A DNA stretch of 64,000 nucleotides, from positions 1 through 64,000 of the forward strand of contig DAOTTQ010000008.1 of the NCBI GenBank assembly GCA_034437555.1, in the 5' to 3' direction. This document shows positions 27,107-36,308 of this stretch, piece after piece. Position 1 is the first letter of the stretch, and each line of letters opens with the position of its first letter. This stretch comes from JANWYT01 sp034437555. Lineage in GTDB: Bacteria > Chloroflexota > Anaerolineae > Aggregatilineales > Phototrophicaceae. The translations under genes and the position numbers were made by a program. The notes under the pieces are model-generated. The model was not told where the DNA came from. It did no database searches and saw only the letters and a list, made by a program, of their open reading frames with translations.

Positions 27107-30100
27107 TTACACGCCTTGAGAAAGTTCGCGTGCCAGTGCTTGCCAGCTAATGGCTTGTGTTTGCAGGGTAGTTTCTTTAATGACCCCTGGTGTAAGACGT
27201 TTCATGAGGCGTTCTAGTAGTTCCTCATTCGTCTTTTTCACAATGTTCATATAGTTATTGGGGTAGCGGCTCATCACAAGAGCGACTTTTAGGGCGAGTT
27301 TATCATTGCCTTTGTGTTCGGCAATCATGCCAAAACCCGCAAACCCTAGCAACGCCAGACCGATAAACTCTGATTTTAGGCTATAGCCCAGCGCAGTTCT
27401 AAACAGGCTCTCGGCGGTTTCCATGTCGCCAGCCTTTATCTTTAGCATTCCTAAAGCTAGTTTTGCCTGTGCTAAGGCAAAGATGTTCTCGGTTTGTTGT
27501 GCCAGTGTTTCGGCTTCTTCTACCAAACTCGCCACTTCTTCATCATCGCGCCCTAGCTCTAAAACGCCCATCGCTTTATTGGCTAAAGCCGAGGCAAGCT
27601 CGCCAATGTCATTCAGCTCACGGCGAATACCAACCGCCTCATCAATATATTCAAGGGCTTTTTGTGGCTCACCTATGTTAATGGATACCTGTGCAAGGTC
27701 AGTGAGGCTATCGGCGATGCCCCTTAGGTCGCGCAAGTCACGCCGAAGGGCAAGGCTTTGGCTAAAGTAATCTTTGGCTTGAATGTATTCGCCCATTACC
27801 ATCGAAGAATTACCTAGTGCAGACAACGAGTGTCCTAGCCCATATCTATCGCCAATTTCTTTGTTTAGGCGGTAGCTTTCTTCATAGAGTACCCTTGCTT
27901 GGGCATATTCCAGCTGAATAAAGTGCAAGCCGGCAAGGTTATTTGCTGTAAAAGCAATTCCGCGCTTGTTGCGTTCACGCTTAAAAACGTCATACGCCGT
28001 TCTGAACAAGCGGGCGGCTTCTTGGGGTTGCCCTATGTCGCGTAGCACTTCGCCCAGATTGTTTTGCATATACGCCAAGCCCGTTGGCGAATAATCCACG
28101 TTGGATTGTTCGGATATGTGCAAAATAGACTCGTAGGTTATGCGAGCATCCACCAAATTACCTTCTAAATACTGCAAATAGCCATAGTTCCCCATCGCCA
28201 AAAACCAACAGGTGACATCGAGCATATCACCAATAGATTCAATGGATTCAATGCCGTATTGGTTAGCCAGCGCATATTCACCACGCATCATTGCGGCATA
28301 GGTTAGCCCGTTAAGGGCAAAAGACACTTCAATGGGGTTGTCATGTGTCTTAAAGTATTCATAGCTTTTGCGCCCTTCTCTAAGGACGGTTTCATACTGT
28401 CCTAGCCTGCCCGCCAGTATCATCTGACGGCTAAGGGCGCGATAGTAAATGTCGTCTGTACCCCGTCCGCACATGGTCATAGCATCGGTAAGTTGCTTAA
28501 AAGTTTCTACGCCCTCCCGAATTAAACCGCGCCCCAAGTAATAGTACATAATGGGGTTAATGCTGGGTTCTAGGGCTTCGTACTGTTGCGACATAATGGC
28601 AAATTGCCACGCCAAGCGCAGGTTTTCTAGCTCGGTTTCAATAGCATCCATCGCCACATAGTCTTTAGAGGTGTTAATGACGGGCGACAAATTATTTAAG
28701 AAATTGCTGTAATACGTGGCATGGGCAAGGTGCGCGTCAAACTTTCCTGTGGCATCAAAGTGTTCTTCGGCGTATTGGCGCAAGAGCTTATGCACATAAA
28801 AGCGACCACTGGGGGCGCGTTGTAACAGCGATTTGTTCACAAGATTGGTGAGAACGCGCAGGCTTGCTCCACTTACTTTTTCGGCGGCATCACGCTCAAA
28901 ACCATCTCTAAAGATTGATAGCTTAACAAAGATGTTGCGTTCATCTTCGGTCATCAAGTTCCATGAGTATTCGAACACAGCCCGCAAGCTACGATGACGC
29001 TGTGGCACATCGCGCAGGTCAGTTTCTAAGAAGTCGATGCTCTTTTCAATTTCGGTGGCAATTTCTTCTAATGGCAACGCATCTAGCCAAGCCGCCGCCA
29101 ACTCAATGCCTAAGGGCAAGCCTTCAACCAAACGTAAAACATTTGCCACTTGATGCGCGTTATCGTCAGTGACCTCAAATTCGGGCATCATCCGACGCGA
29201 ACTTTGCACAAATAGCACCGCTGAAGGGTACTGAAGCACATCGGCTTGGCTTTGTTCTCTTGGGTGTGGCACTTTCATATTGTCCACTTCAAACACGGTT
29301 TCGCCACGCAAGCGCAAGCGTTCACGCGAGGTCACCACAATTTTAAGCTGTGTCGCCACTTGTAAGACATCGGCAATGATACCCGCGCCCGCCGTGACAT
29401 GCTCAAAGTTATCTAACACCAAAAGCAATTGCTTGTCTCGCAACGATTCTGCTAAGCCGTCAATGTCGTCACGGTTGCCACTGTAATTAACCGCATCGGC
29501 AACTGCGCCCACAATATGATGATGGTTTTCTACGCCCGCCAACGACACATAAAACACGCCATCATAAAAATGACGTAATTGGCTTTCTGCAAATGCCAGC
29601 GCAAGCCGTGTTTTGCCAATGCCCCCCGTTCCCACTAACGTAATGAGCTTGTTGGCGGATTCATGAAGAATTTTGTGTAGTTCTTCTAGCTCACGGGTGC
29701 GCCCCACAAAGGCGGTGGGCTGTGTGGGTAAATTATTGGGTGTAACGCGCCGACTGGTAGACACAGGCGCAGAAGGCACGGGCGTTTCGCTGTCAAAACG
29801 GTGGTCTTCGGCAGCCGCCACATTATGAGGCAATACTACCCCCCCATCCCCGCGAATAATGGCTTCTAGTTCTGCCCCAATTAACCGCGCAGAGTTAATA
29901 CGTGCGTGGCGGTCTTTTGTCAGCATACGATACACCAAGTCTACAAGCGCAATTGGCACATCGGGGCGGTGCGTTTCTAGGTGACTGACGGGTTGCGTTA
30001 AAATGGCGTTGATGAGTGCGCCGGGTTGGTCGTGGTCAAAGGGACGTTTGCCCGCCAACATTTCATATAGCATCACGCCAAACGCCCATATATCGCTACG

Positions 30101-30694
30101 CTCATCAACATCTTCACCATGAAACGTTTCGGGGGACATATACGCCAACGTGCCAACGATGGCATCGTCTTGGGTAATGTGGGGTGTGCCACTCATCCGC
30201 GCCATACCAAAATCTGTTAGGCGGGGCGTGCCATCTTCGGCAATCAGCACGTTATCAGGCTTAATATCGCGGTGCAAAATACTTAAACGATGGGCGCGTG
30301 TGAGCGCATCCGCAAGGTCTAGGGAAATATAAAGCGCACGCTGTACGGTAAGGGTGGGCGTTTTCTCTAAAATATCGCGCAAAGACCCCTTTGGCACAAA
30401 TTCCATCACCAAATAATGCTCGCCGTCCATTTCAACCGCATCCAGCATCTTAACGATGTTAGGGTGGTTAAGTTGGCGCAGGGCTTCGCCTTCTCGTAAG
30501 AAGCGATTGAGCATTTCGGGGTCGCGTTGGGTTACATCGGCTTTTAAGAGTTTAATGGCAACGGGCGCGTTCGTAGACGTATCTAAGCCATGATAAACTG
30601 TCCCCATGCCTCCCTGTCCTATCACGGCATCCCTGCCCGAAGCGTTACGAATTTCAAAGCGTTCGTTAATTTTGAAGTTTAGGCTTGAAGTCAT
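27107..30694 (-). CDS. Ser/Thr protein kinase fused to STAND ATPase and TPR array
   Basis: A 1195-residue protein. Residues 10-275 are a canonical Hanks-type kinase: GQGGMGTVY loop, VAIK with K48, HRDIKPDN at 141-148, DFG at 161-163 and a GTLAYMSPE activation segment. From about 335 comes an NB-ARC/STAND ATPase: FVGRTRELEEL, Walker A GTGGIGKT, Walker B LLLVLDNFEHV and the TSRERL sensor motif. The C-terminal half is a TPR array (for example ANNLAGLHFIQLEYAQA). STAND proteins act as nucleotide-driven switches; here the switch probably controls the kinase or the reverse. No transmembrane helix is present, so it is cytosolic. The target is not identifiable. Confidence 0.92.
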   Translation of the reverse strand: MTSSLNFKINERFEIRNASGRDAVIGQGGMGTVYHGLDTSTNAPVAIKLLKADVTQRDPEMLNRFLREGEALRQLNHPNIVKMLDAVEMDGEHYLVMEFVPKGSLRDILEKTPTLTVQRALYISLDLADALTRAHRLSILHRDIKPDNVLIAEDGTPRLTDFGMARMSGTPHITQDDAIVGTLAYMSPETFHGEDVDERSDIWAFGVMLYEMLAGKRPFDHDQPGALINAILTQPVSHLETHRPDVPIALVDLVYRMLTKDRHARINSARLIGAELEAIIRGDGGVVLPHNVAAAEDHRFDSETPVPSAPVSTSRRVTPNNLPTQPTAFVGRTRELEELHKILHESANKLITLVGTGGIGKTRLALAFAESQLRHFYDGVFYVSLAGVENHHHIVGAVADAVNYSGNRDDIDGLAESLRDKQLLLVLDNFEHVTAGAGIIADVLQVATQLKIVVTSRERLRLRGETVFEVDNMKVPHPREQSQADVLQYPSAVLFVQSSRRMMPEFEVTDDNAHQVANVLRLVEGLPLGIELAAAWLDALPLEEIATEIEKSIDFLETDLRDVPQRHRSLRAVFEYSWNLMTEDERNIFVKLSIFRDGFERDAAEKVSGASLRVLTNLVNKSLLQRAPSGRFYVHKLLRQYAEEHFDATGKFDAHLAHATYYSNFLNNLSPVINTSKDYVAMDAIETELENLRLAWQFAIMSQQYEALEPSINPIMYYYLGRGLIREGVETFKQLTDAMTMCGRGTDDIYYRALSRQMILAGRLGQYETVLREGRKSYEYFKTHDNPIEVSFALNGLTYAAMMRGEYALANQYGIESIESIGDMLDVTCWFLAMGNYGYLQYLEGNLVDARITYESILHISEQSNVDYSPTGLAYMQNNLGEVLRDIGQPQEAARLFRTAYDVFKRERNKRGIAFTANNLAGLHFIQLEYAQARVLYEESYRLNKEIGDRYGLGHSLSALGNSSMVMGEYIQAKDYFSQSLALRRDLRDLRGIADSLTDLAQVSINIGEPQKALEYIDEAVGIRRELNDIGELASALANKAMGVLELGRDDEEVASLVEEAETLAQQTENIFALAQAKLALGMLKIKAGDMETAESLFRTALGYSLKSEFIGLALLGFAGFGMIAEHKGNDKLALKVALVMSRYPNNYMNIVKKTNEELLERLMKRLTPGVIKETTLQTQAISWQALARELSQGV

Positions 30695-30851
30695 ACGTCG
30701 TTATCCCCTACAGGCATTATTGCCTCTTTGACGGGTAGTTTGTGGTTTATCTTACACAATATACGTTAGAAGCGTATAAATAGTTCTGGGTTGATGGTTA
30801 TACCCACTTTATGGGGGTTCTCATGATTGCCAAAACGCCCGTTTACCTCTA

Positions 30852-30860
30852 TGCTATAAG
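30852..30860 (+). promoter_or_regulatory. Extended -10 promoter
   Basis: TGcTATAAG about 31 bases upstream of the ATG at 30891, in the 196-base divergent gap between the kinase-STAND gene and this one. No good -35 was found at normal spacing. Confidence 0.45.
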
Positions 30861-30890
30861 ATAGAACTAACTTTCTATCTAGGACGCGCC

Positions 30891-32141
30891 ATGACCTATC
30901 CTCCTTACCCCCAAAAACCCAAAAATACGTCCGTCCCTAGTGGACGCGTGAACGTGAGTGTTTTTCTTCTGGCTACTTTTATGCTAATGTTTGGGATGGT
31001 GGTGGGAGGCGTTGCTGTTTTCATCAGCGCACCCAGCATTTTTAACACCCGCGCCACACAAGCGTATTATGAAACGCAAGCCGCCGAACTAGAGGCGCGT
31101 GGGCAAGCCCTTTCTGCCACCGAAGTGGAATTACAAAACGCGCTATCACAATACACGGGCTTTGCCACACAATCGGCTCTCGATTTGCGCCTAACCAGCA
31201 TTTCACAGCAAAACGACGGGCAATTGCTACAACAAACCGCCACACAATCGGCGCAAAATATCATCGGTACGCAAAACGCACTGGTTGCCAATAACCGACA
31301 ACAGCAAACCCAAGTGGCATTAGACTATGACAGCACTCAAGCCGCCCTACAACAAAACGCCACCCAAGTAGAACTGAACTTTAGGGCAACACGGGCAGCA
31401 TTGGGCGCACCCAACAGCCAAAATAGCCAAAGTACCGCCGTACCCAATGTGGTAACGGCAACGGTATCGCCTAGCCTTACACCAAGACCTAGCACCACAC
31501 CCCAACCCATGCTTACGCCCCAGCCCACGTCTACCGTTGCCCAAGCGCAAAGCCTCGCAACCATTCAACCGTTGCCCTTTGACCCGCTAACGCCCACGCC
31601 TAACACCTCACAACTTGTGTTGTCGTTGGCGGATGGTATCCCTAACGCATTGCAAGCCTCTTTAGACGGTGGCACGGCAGGATGGGAACGACGCAATAAC
31701 GGCTTAAGCGTGACGCAAAATAGCGCATGGTTAATTACGCGCACGCTCTTTAGCGATAACATCATGTTTGGCGTGTCGTTTCAGCCTTCTATTACCGCGG
31801 CTGCCGACTATGATTTGTTGCTGAATGTGGGTGGCACAAATGCGCTCTTGGTGCGCCTAAAAACACAAAACTTGCGTGCGACACAAATTAGCGTGTATAA
31901 AACCAATGGCTTGCCTCCCTTTAATATCGTGGGGGTGCGCCCACTGCAAGAAGCCGATGTTGAGCTATCATTGGGGGCGAATACATCCCTAACTGCGCTT
32001 GTCCAAGACGGCAAACTAACCGTTTTAAGCGGTGAGCGCATTTTGATAGACGGTGTGGACGTTTCGTTTTTCACTACGGGCGCAATCGGGGTACAATTAC
32101 CTAGAGATGCAACCTTACTTGAATTTTCTATCACACCTTAA
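30891..32141 (+). CDS. Membrane-anchored coiled-coil protein with C-terminal beta domain
   Basis: A 416-residue protein I cannot assign to a family. A short basic cytosolic tail is followed by one transmembrane helix (about 24-47). Residues 55-165 form a Gln/Ala/Thr-rich helical region with heptad-like spacing (QATQSAQNIIGTQNALVANN). A Pro/Thr linker (about 185-230) leads to a 180-residue beta-rich domain beginning LVLSLADGIP, resembling LamG/DUF1080-like jelly rolls in pattern. The general plan (anchor, linker, extracellular beta domain) matches the C-terminal end of the large kinase-fold protein nearby, but I could not show homology. The gene is 32 bases upstream of ridA. Confidence 0.65.
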   Translation: MTYPPYPQKPKNTSVPSGRVNVSVFLLATFMLMFGMVVGGVAVFISAPSIFNTRATQAYYETQAAELEARGQALSATEVELQNALSQYTGFATQSALDLRLTSISQQNDGQLLQQTATQSAQNIIGTQNALVANNRQQQTQVALDYDSTQAALQQNATQVELNFRATRAALGAPNSQNSQSTAVPNVVTATVSPSLTPRPSTTPQPMLTPQPTSTVAQAQSLATIQPLPFDPLTPTPNTSQLVLSLADGIPNALQASLDGGTAGWERRNNGLSVTQNSAWLITRTLFSDNIMFGVSFQPSITAAADYDLLLNVGGTNALLVRLKTQNLRATQISVYKTNGLPPFNIVGVRPLQEADVELSLGANTSLTALVQDGKLTVLSGERILIDGVDVSFFTTGAIGVQLPRDATLLEFSITP

Positions 32142-32173
32142 AAAATAGGCTCATCACCAGAAAAGGATACTTC

Positions 32174-32554
32174 ATGAGCAAGCACATCATCCAAACCGAA
32201 AACGCGCCCAAAGCCGTCGGTCCTTACTCACAAGCGGTTGTTGCCAATGGCTTTGTGTACACCGCTGGACAATTGGGCTTAGTGCCAGAAACTATGCAAA
32301 TGATAGAAGGGGGCATCCAAGCCCAAACACGCCAAGCCCTAACGAATCTAAAAGCGGTGCTAGAAGCGGCAGGCAGTAGCCTAGACAATGGGGTTAAAGT
32401 GACTGTTTTTCTTGTGAGCATGAGTGACTTTGCCGAGATGAACGCGGTTTATGCCACCTTTTTTAGTGGCGATTTTCCCGCCCGTAGCACCATTGGCATC
32501 GCCCAACTTCCATTGGGTGGCATTATAGAAATAGAAATGGTCGCCCTAGCGTAA
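32174..32554 (+). CDS. ridA: RidA family enamine/imine deaminase
   Basis: A 126-residue protein of exactly family length. Signature features are APKAVGPYSQAV near the start, GFVYTAGQLG, the catalytic Arg in FPARSTIGIAQLP and the Glu in EIEMVALA at the C terminus. RidA trimers hydrolyse reactive enamine/imine intermediates, such as 2-aminoacrylate from serine dehydratases, in the cytosol. It sits between the membrane coiled-coil gene and the HerA-like ATPase, with gaps of about 32 and 41 bases, so it is probably read with them, although no shared pathway is evident. Confidence 0.92.
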   Translation: MSKHIIQTENAPKAVGPYSQAVVANGFVYTAGQLGLVPETMQMIEGGIQAQTRQALTNLKAVLEAAGSSLDNGVKVTVFLVSMSDFAEMNAVYATFFSGDFPARSTIGIAQLPLGGIIEIEMVALA

Positions 32555-32595
32555 CCCCCCAAACAACCCGAATATGAGTGTATGGAGCGTTTAAG

Positions 32596-35346
32596 ATGGC
32601 ATTTATTGAAGCACCAAGCAATTTTTACTTAGGACGCATCTTCGACCCTAAAGAGGGCAAGATGACAGAAGATGTGGTGTACTACGATGCCCGTGACTTA
32701 ACCACACATGCCGTTGTGGTGGGGATGACGGGTAGTGGTAAAACTGGCTTGTGCATTAACCTATTAGAAGAAGCGGTGCTGGATAATATTCCCGCGATTG
32801 TGATTGACCCCAAAGGCGACATTAGCAACCTTGCGCTGGTGTTCCCTGATATGCAATCCCAAGACTTTGCCCCATGGCTTCATGCCGATGATGCCGCCCG
32901 TGAAGGTATTCCTGCCGATGTTTACGCGCAAAACGTGGCGCAGCAATGGCGTGAAGGGCTAGAAAGCTGGCACATTGTCCCTGACCGCCTAAAATGGCTA
33001 AAGCACGCCGCCCAACTTAGCATTTACACGCCGGGCAGCGAGGCAGGCTTGCCCATCAGCATTTTGGCTTCTTTACGCGCCCCACGCCACGCATGGGAAG
33101 GCAACGAAGAACTGATTCGTGAGCGTATTCAGGGCGTAGTCACCGCTATCTTTACGTTGGCGGGCATGAACTATCAGCCCGTTAAAGATGTTCAGCATGT
33201 GCTTTTAAGCAATATCATGGAGTATAATTGGCGTATTCCCCGTGACCTTACGCTAGAGGACATCATTCTTCAAATCAAGCAGCCGCCTTTTGGTAAACTC
33301 GGCGCGTTCCCTATTGACCAATACATCAACGAAAAAGCACGCTATAAGCTGGCGATGGAACTGAATAACATCATTGCAGCCCCGTCTTTCCAAAGCTGGA
33401 TTCAGGGCGCACCGCTTGATATTCAAAGCCTGTTGTATCAGCCCAATGGTCGCCCCAAAGTGAGCGTGTTTTATACCGCCCACCTTAGCGACCAAGAGCG
33501 CATGTTTATTACCACTCTCATCTTAGAATCACTGATTGCGTGGATGAGAACGCAAGCAGGCACGTCTAGCCTGCGCGCTTTGCTGTATATTGATGAGATG
33601 TTTGGCTATTTTCCGCCATACCCCAAAAATCCGCCCACCAAAGAGCCAATCATGCGCCTGCTAAAGCAAGCTCGCGCGTTTGGTGTAGGACTTATTTTAG
33701 CCACACAAAACCCCGGTGACCTTGACTATAAGGGCTTAACCAACGCCGGCACGTGGTTTATTGGGCGTTTAAGCTCTGCACAAGACAAACAGCGCGTGAT
33801 GGAAGGCTTGCAAAGTATTGCAACCGCCACCGAATCATTGGGCGCAATTGATACCCTGCTTAGTGATATTAAGCCCCGCGTGTTCCTCATGCGTAATGTG
33901 CATAATGACGCACCCGTCTTAATGCACAGCCGTTGGGCAATGAGCTATTTAGCCGGACCGCTAACACGCCAGCAAATTAGCGCGCTGATGATGGCACAAC
34001 GCCAACAACTGATGGCAACACAGGGCGGTTGGACACAACCGCATCAGTCGTTTGGAGTGCAAAACTATGTTGCACCGCCACCCGCTTTTGGTGGAGGAGG
34101 CGCGCAAGGCGCTGGTGCGCCACCACCGCCACCGCCCTCATTTGGTAGCTCACAATTTGCGCCACCGCCACCGCCTGCGTTTGGTAGCTCACAATCTGCG
34201 CCACCGCCACCGCCTGCATTTGGTGCGCCGTCACAAGGTTTTAACGCCCCACCACCACCGGCTTTTAACGCACAATCGTTAGGGGCAACGGGGGGCTTTC
34301 CTGCCACCAACCCTCAAGAAAGCTCATCACCTGCCCAAAAAAGTCGTATGCCCGGCGGATTTTTAGCCACGCCGCCCGCTGTTAGAAGTGAAGTAAGCCA
34401 ATACTTCTTCCCAACTACACTTTCGAGCCAACAGGCGTTTGCTAGGATGGGGCAATCGCTTTCGAGTGGGCAAATTCAGTTATCTTATGTGCCTGTGTTG
34501 CTGGGGCAATTGGCAGTACGCTATCAACACCGCGCCTCACAAGTGTATTTAGCGCGTGAGTATGCCTATCATGTGCCAGACTTGCAATTGCAAGGCATAG
34601 TGCATTGGGAACAATTCCAAGCCCCCGTGATTGATTCACGCGCTGTTACCAGCCAACCGACAGGGCAAGCCCTTTACCGAGAATTGCCCACGGGACTTAC
34701 TGACCCCAAGCGCATTAGCGCGTTGCAAAAAGAACTGATTGACATGGTAGCCAATACGGCACGCCTGATTATCCCGTTCCATCCGCAATTCAAAATTTAC
34801 GCCGACCCCAGCCGTGACCCCAGCGAATTCTATGCCCAAGTGACGCAAGTGGCGCGTGAAAAATTTGATGATGAACAAACTAAGCTAAACAGCAAGTATG
34901 GCACAATGATGAACAAGCTGGAAGACCAGTACACTCGCAAAGAACGCGAATACAACGCCGAAAAGCTGGAAATTAGAGACCGCCAACGCGAACAGCTTTA
35001 TACCACAGGCGAAGCGTTACTAAGCATCTTTAAGGGACGCACCAACTATACGCTGTCACGGATGAGCCGTACCACGCGTATGAAACGTCAAACAGAAGCA
35101 GACATCAGCGAAAGCCGTGACGTGATTAGTGAAATTGAACGTCAGATGATTAACCTTGAAGAAGAATACGAGCGCGTGATGGTAGAGGCAAAAGAACGTT
35201 GGGTGCGTATCTCTACCCAAGTAGAGGATTACCTCATTACGCCCTTCAAGAAGGACATCAGCGTTAGTATGTACGGCATTGGCTGGATTCCTCATTATTA
35301 TGTGCTGGTGGGCAATCAACCCGTGATTGCGCCTGCCTTTGGATAG
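32596..35346 (+). CDS. HerA/DUF87-type ATP-binding protein with proline-rich insert
   Basis: A 916-residue P-loop ATPase of the HerA/FtsK superfamily. Walker A is GMTGSGKT (43-50) and Walker B is LLYIDEM (about 330), followed by a LLKQARAFGVGLILATQNPGDLD motif close to those of DUF87/VirB4-like ATPases. A Pro/Gly/Ala-rich linker (about 490-600) carries APPPPPxFG repeats. The C-terminal part is partly coiled coil (about 740-890, EREYNAEKLEIRDRQREQL) and ends in a short hydrophobic segment. The role is unknown: a DNA pump or a protein-secretion ATPase are both possible. GGAG lies eight bases before the ATG at 32596. No NurA nuclease is adjacent. Confidence 0.82.
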   Translation: MAFIEAPSNFYLGRIFDPKEGKMTEDVVYYDARDLTTHAVVVGMTGSGKTGLCINLLEEAVLDNIPAIVIDPKGDISNLALVFPDMQSQDFAPWLHADDAAREGIPADVYAQNVAQQWREGLESWHIVPDRLKWLKHAAQLSIYTPGSEAGLPISILASLRAPRHAWEGNEELIRERIQGVVTAIFTLAGMNYQPVKDVQHVLLSNIMEYNWRIPRDLTLEDIILQIKQPPFGKLGAFPIDQYINEKARYKLAMELNNIIAAPSFQSWIQGAPLDIQSLLYQPNGRPKVSVFYTAHLSDQERMFITTLILESLIAWMRTQAGTSSLRALLYIDEMFGYFPPYPKNPPTKEPIMRLLKQARAFGVGLILATQNPGDLDYKGLTNAGTWFIGRLSSAQDKQRVMEGLQSIATATESLGAIDTLLSDIKPRVFLMRNVHNDAPVLMHSRWAMSYLAGPLTRQQISALMMAQRQQLMATQGGWTQPHQSFGVQNYVAPPPAFGGGGAQGAGAPPPPPPSFGSSQFAPPPPPAFGSSQSAPPPPPAFGAPSQGFNAPPPPAFNAQSLGATGGFPATNPQESSSPAQKSRMPGGFLATPPAVRSEVSQYFFPTTLSSQQAFARMGQSLSSGQIQLSYVPVLLGQLAVRYQHRASQVYLAREYAYHVPDLQLQGIVHWEQFQAPVIDSRAVTSQPTGQALYRELPTGLTDPKRISALQKELIDMVANTARLIIPFHPQFKIYADPSRDPSEFYAQVTQVAREKFDDEQTKLNSKYGTMMNKLEDQYTRKEREYNAEKLEIRDRQREQLYTTGEALLSIFKGRTNYTLSRMSRTTRMKRQTEADISESRDVISEIERQMINLEEEYERVMVEAKERWVRISTQVEDYLITPFKKDISVSMYGIGWIPHYYVLVGNQPVIAPAFG
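34090..34262 (+). repeat. Tandem repeats encoding APPPPPxFG units
   Basis: Units of about 45-48 bases built on GCGCCACCGCCACCGCC followed by a Phe-Gly codon pair recur around 34117, 34155 and 34197, with a weaker copy near 34248. They encode the proline-rich linker of the HerA-like ATPase. Such a repeat can gain or lose units by slippage. Confidence 0.75.
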
Positions 35347-35379
35347 TGAGAAAATAGCGTGTGCTTGTAATAACGCTTT

Positions 35380-35402
35380 GGGCGACCTTAAACGAGTCGC
35401 CC
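35380..35402 (+). terminator. Hairpin after the HerA-like ATPase gene
   Basis: GGGCGAC and GTCGCCC form a perfect seven-base stem with a nine-base loop, followed by TATTTA. It is about 34 bases downstream of the stop codon. A weak T tract makes intrinsic termination only moderately likely. Confidence 0.5.
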
Positions 35403-35434
35403 TATTTACGAATTAAACGCGAAAGGCTTTTAAG

Positions 35435-35647
35435 ATGTTTTCGTCTTGGACAGAAGAACAAAAGCGTGACATGCGCCAAGTCGGGCGCTATGCCATTGCT
35501 ATTTTTACCGCCATTGCCATTGCGCTTTTAGTGATGTCGGCGCTTTCGCCTGTTCTTTCACCTCTCCTTAGCCAGATTCTGGACGGTGATACAGCCACCA
35601 GTATACTTGCGGAGAGTACACCTGTTGCAACAGAGGATTCCAAATAA
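35435..35647 (+). CDS. Small single-pass membrane protein
   Basis: A 70-residue protein with a charged N terminus (MFSSWTEEQKRDMRQVGR), one hydrophobic helix (about 19-48) and a short polar tail. AAAGG is eight bases before the ATG, which supports expression. No family is recognised. Its last 80 bases overlap the 3' end of the convergent gene at 35568. Confidence 0.6.
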   Translation: MFSSWTEEQKRDMRQVGRYAIAIFTAIAIALLVMSALSPVLSPLLSQILDGDTATSILAESTPVATEDSK

Positions 35648-36158
35648 AGTCACTGGGTTGGGTGCTATAGGTGCGGAGGGCGGTATCGCTGACTTTAACT
35701 TTAGGGCGCAAGTTATCGCCCTCTATGCCTAAGGTATCCACTACTATCAGCAGTTCTTGAATAATTGTGCGTCGCAGTACTTCGGGCAGATAATTGCCAG
35801 AGGCACTCTTGGCGTTTTGCTTTGCTTCTTGAAAGAATTGACGCATCGCATCTACACGAGAGTTAATTTCTCTTAGCACTTTTTCTTCAAAATGCACGCG
35901 CCATTCTTTTGCAACGTCATCATATAGGGTTTGGGCTTGGCGAGCTTGTTGGCGTTGTTCGGCGGTAAGGTCACTGCTTAGCACCTCTAAACGGCGTAAG
36001 CGCATGGCTAATGCCCCCACGGTTAGCGCAGGCATCTTAGAGAAAAAGCCCCCCCCCGAATTGCCATATAGCTCTTGACCACGAACATAATCTTCTAGCC
36101 CTTTTGCCATCGTAAGGGCTTCTTTTACGTCTGTCTCTAGCTGATATTGCGTTGACAT
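35568..36158 (-). CDS. Unrecognised helical protein
   Basis: A 196-residue, mostly alpha-helical soluble protein (for example DLTAEQRQQARQAQTLYDDV and EEKVLREINSRVDAMRQFF), with a glycine-rich GNSGGGFF loop near residue 30 and a C terminus ending YWWLYHRPESG. I do not recognise a family. The frame is open to 36200, but a strong AGGAGG is placed just before the ATG at 36158, so that start is chosen. The 3' end overlaps the small membrane-protein gene on the other strand by 80 bases. Confidence 0.65.
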   Translation of the reverse strand: MSTQYQLETDVKEALTMAKGLEDYVRGQELYGNSGGGFFSKMPALTVGALAMRLRRLEVLSSDLTAEQRQQARQAQTLYDDVAKEWRVHFEEKVLREINSRVDAMRQFFQEAKQNAKSASGNYLPEVLRRTIIQELLIVVDTLGIEGDNLRPKVKVSDTALRTYSTQPSDFIWNPLLQQVYSPQVYWWLYHRPESG

Positions 36159-36308
36159 GGCACGCCTCCTTTTTATGCATAAATAATCATAAGGGTTCAC
36201 AAAGGTTCACAAGGGTATTGACATCCTCTTTTTTTGGCATACTATCAATTATACAGCAAGCACACAGCAAACCGTAACCATTAACCCCTAAAGGAGAGGC
36301 TATCCATC

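Noticed and set aside
34117..34262. Possible CRISPR or satellite array
   Set aside because: The repeats are in frame inside a coding region and lack spacers of uniform length.
33977..34310. Open frames opposite or out of phase with the proline-rich repeats
   Set aside because: Repetitive DNA without stops gives open frames in several phases; no ribosome binding sites and no family features.
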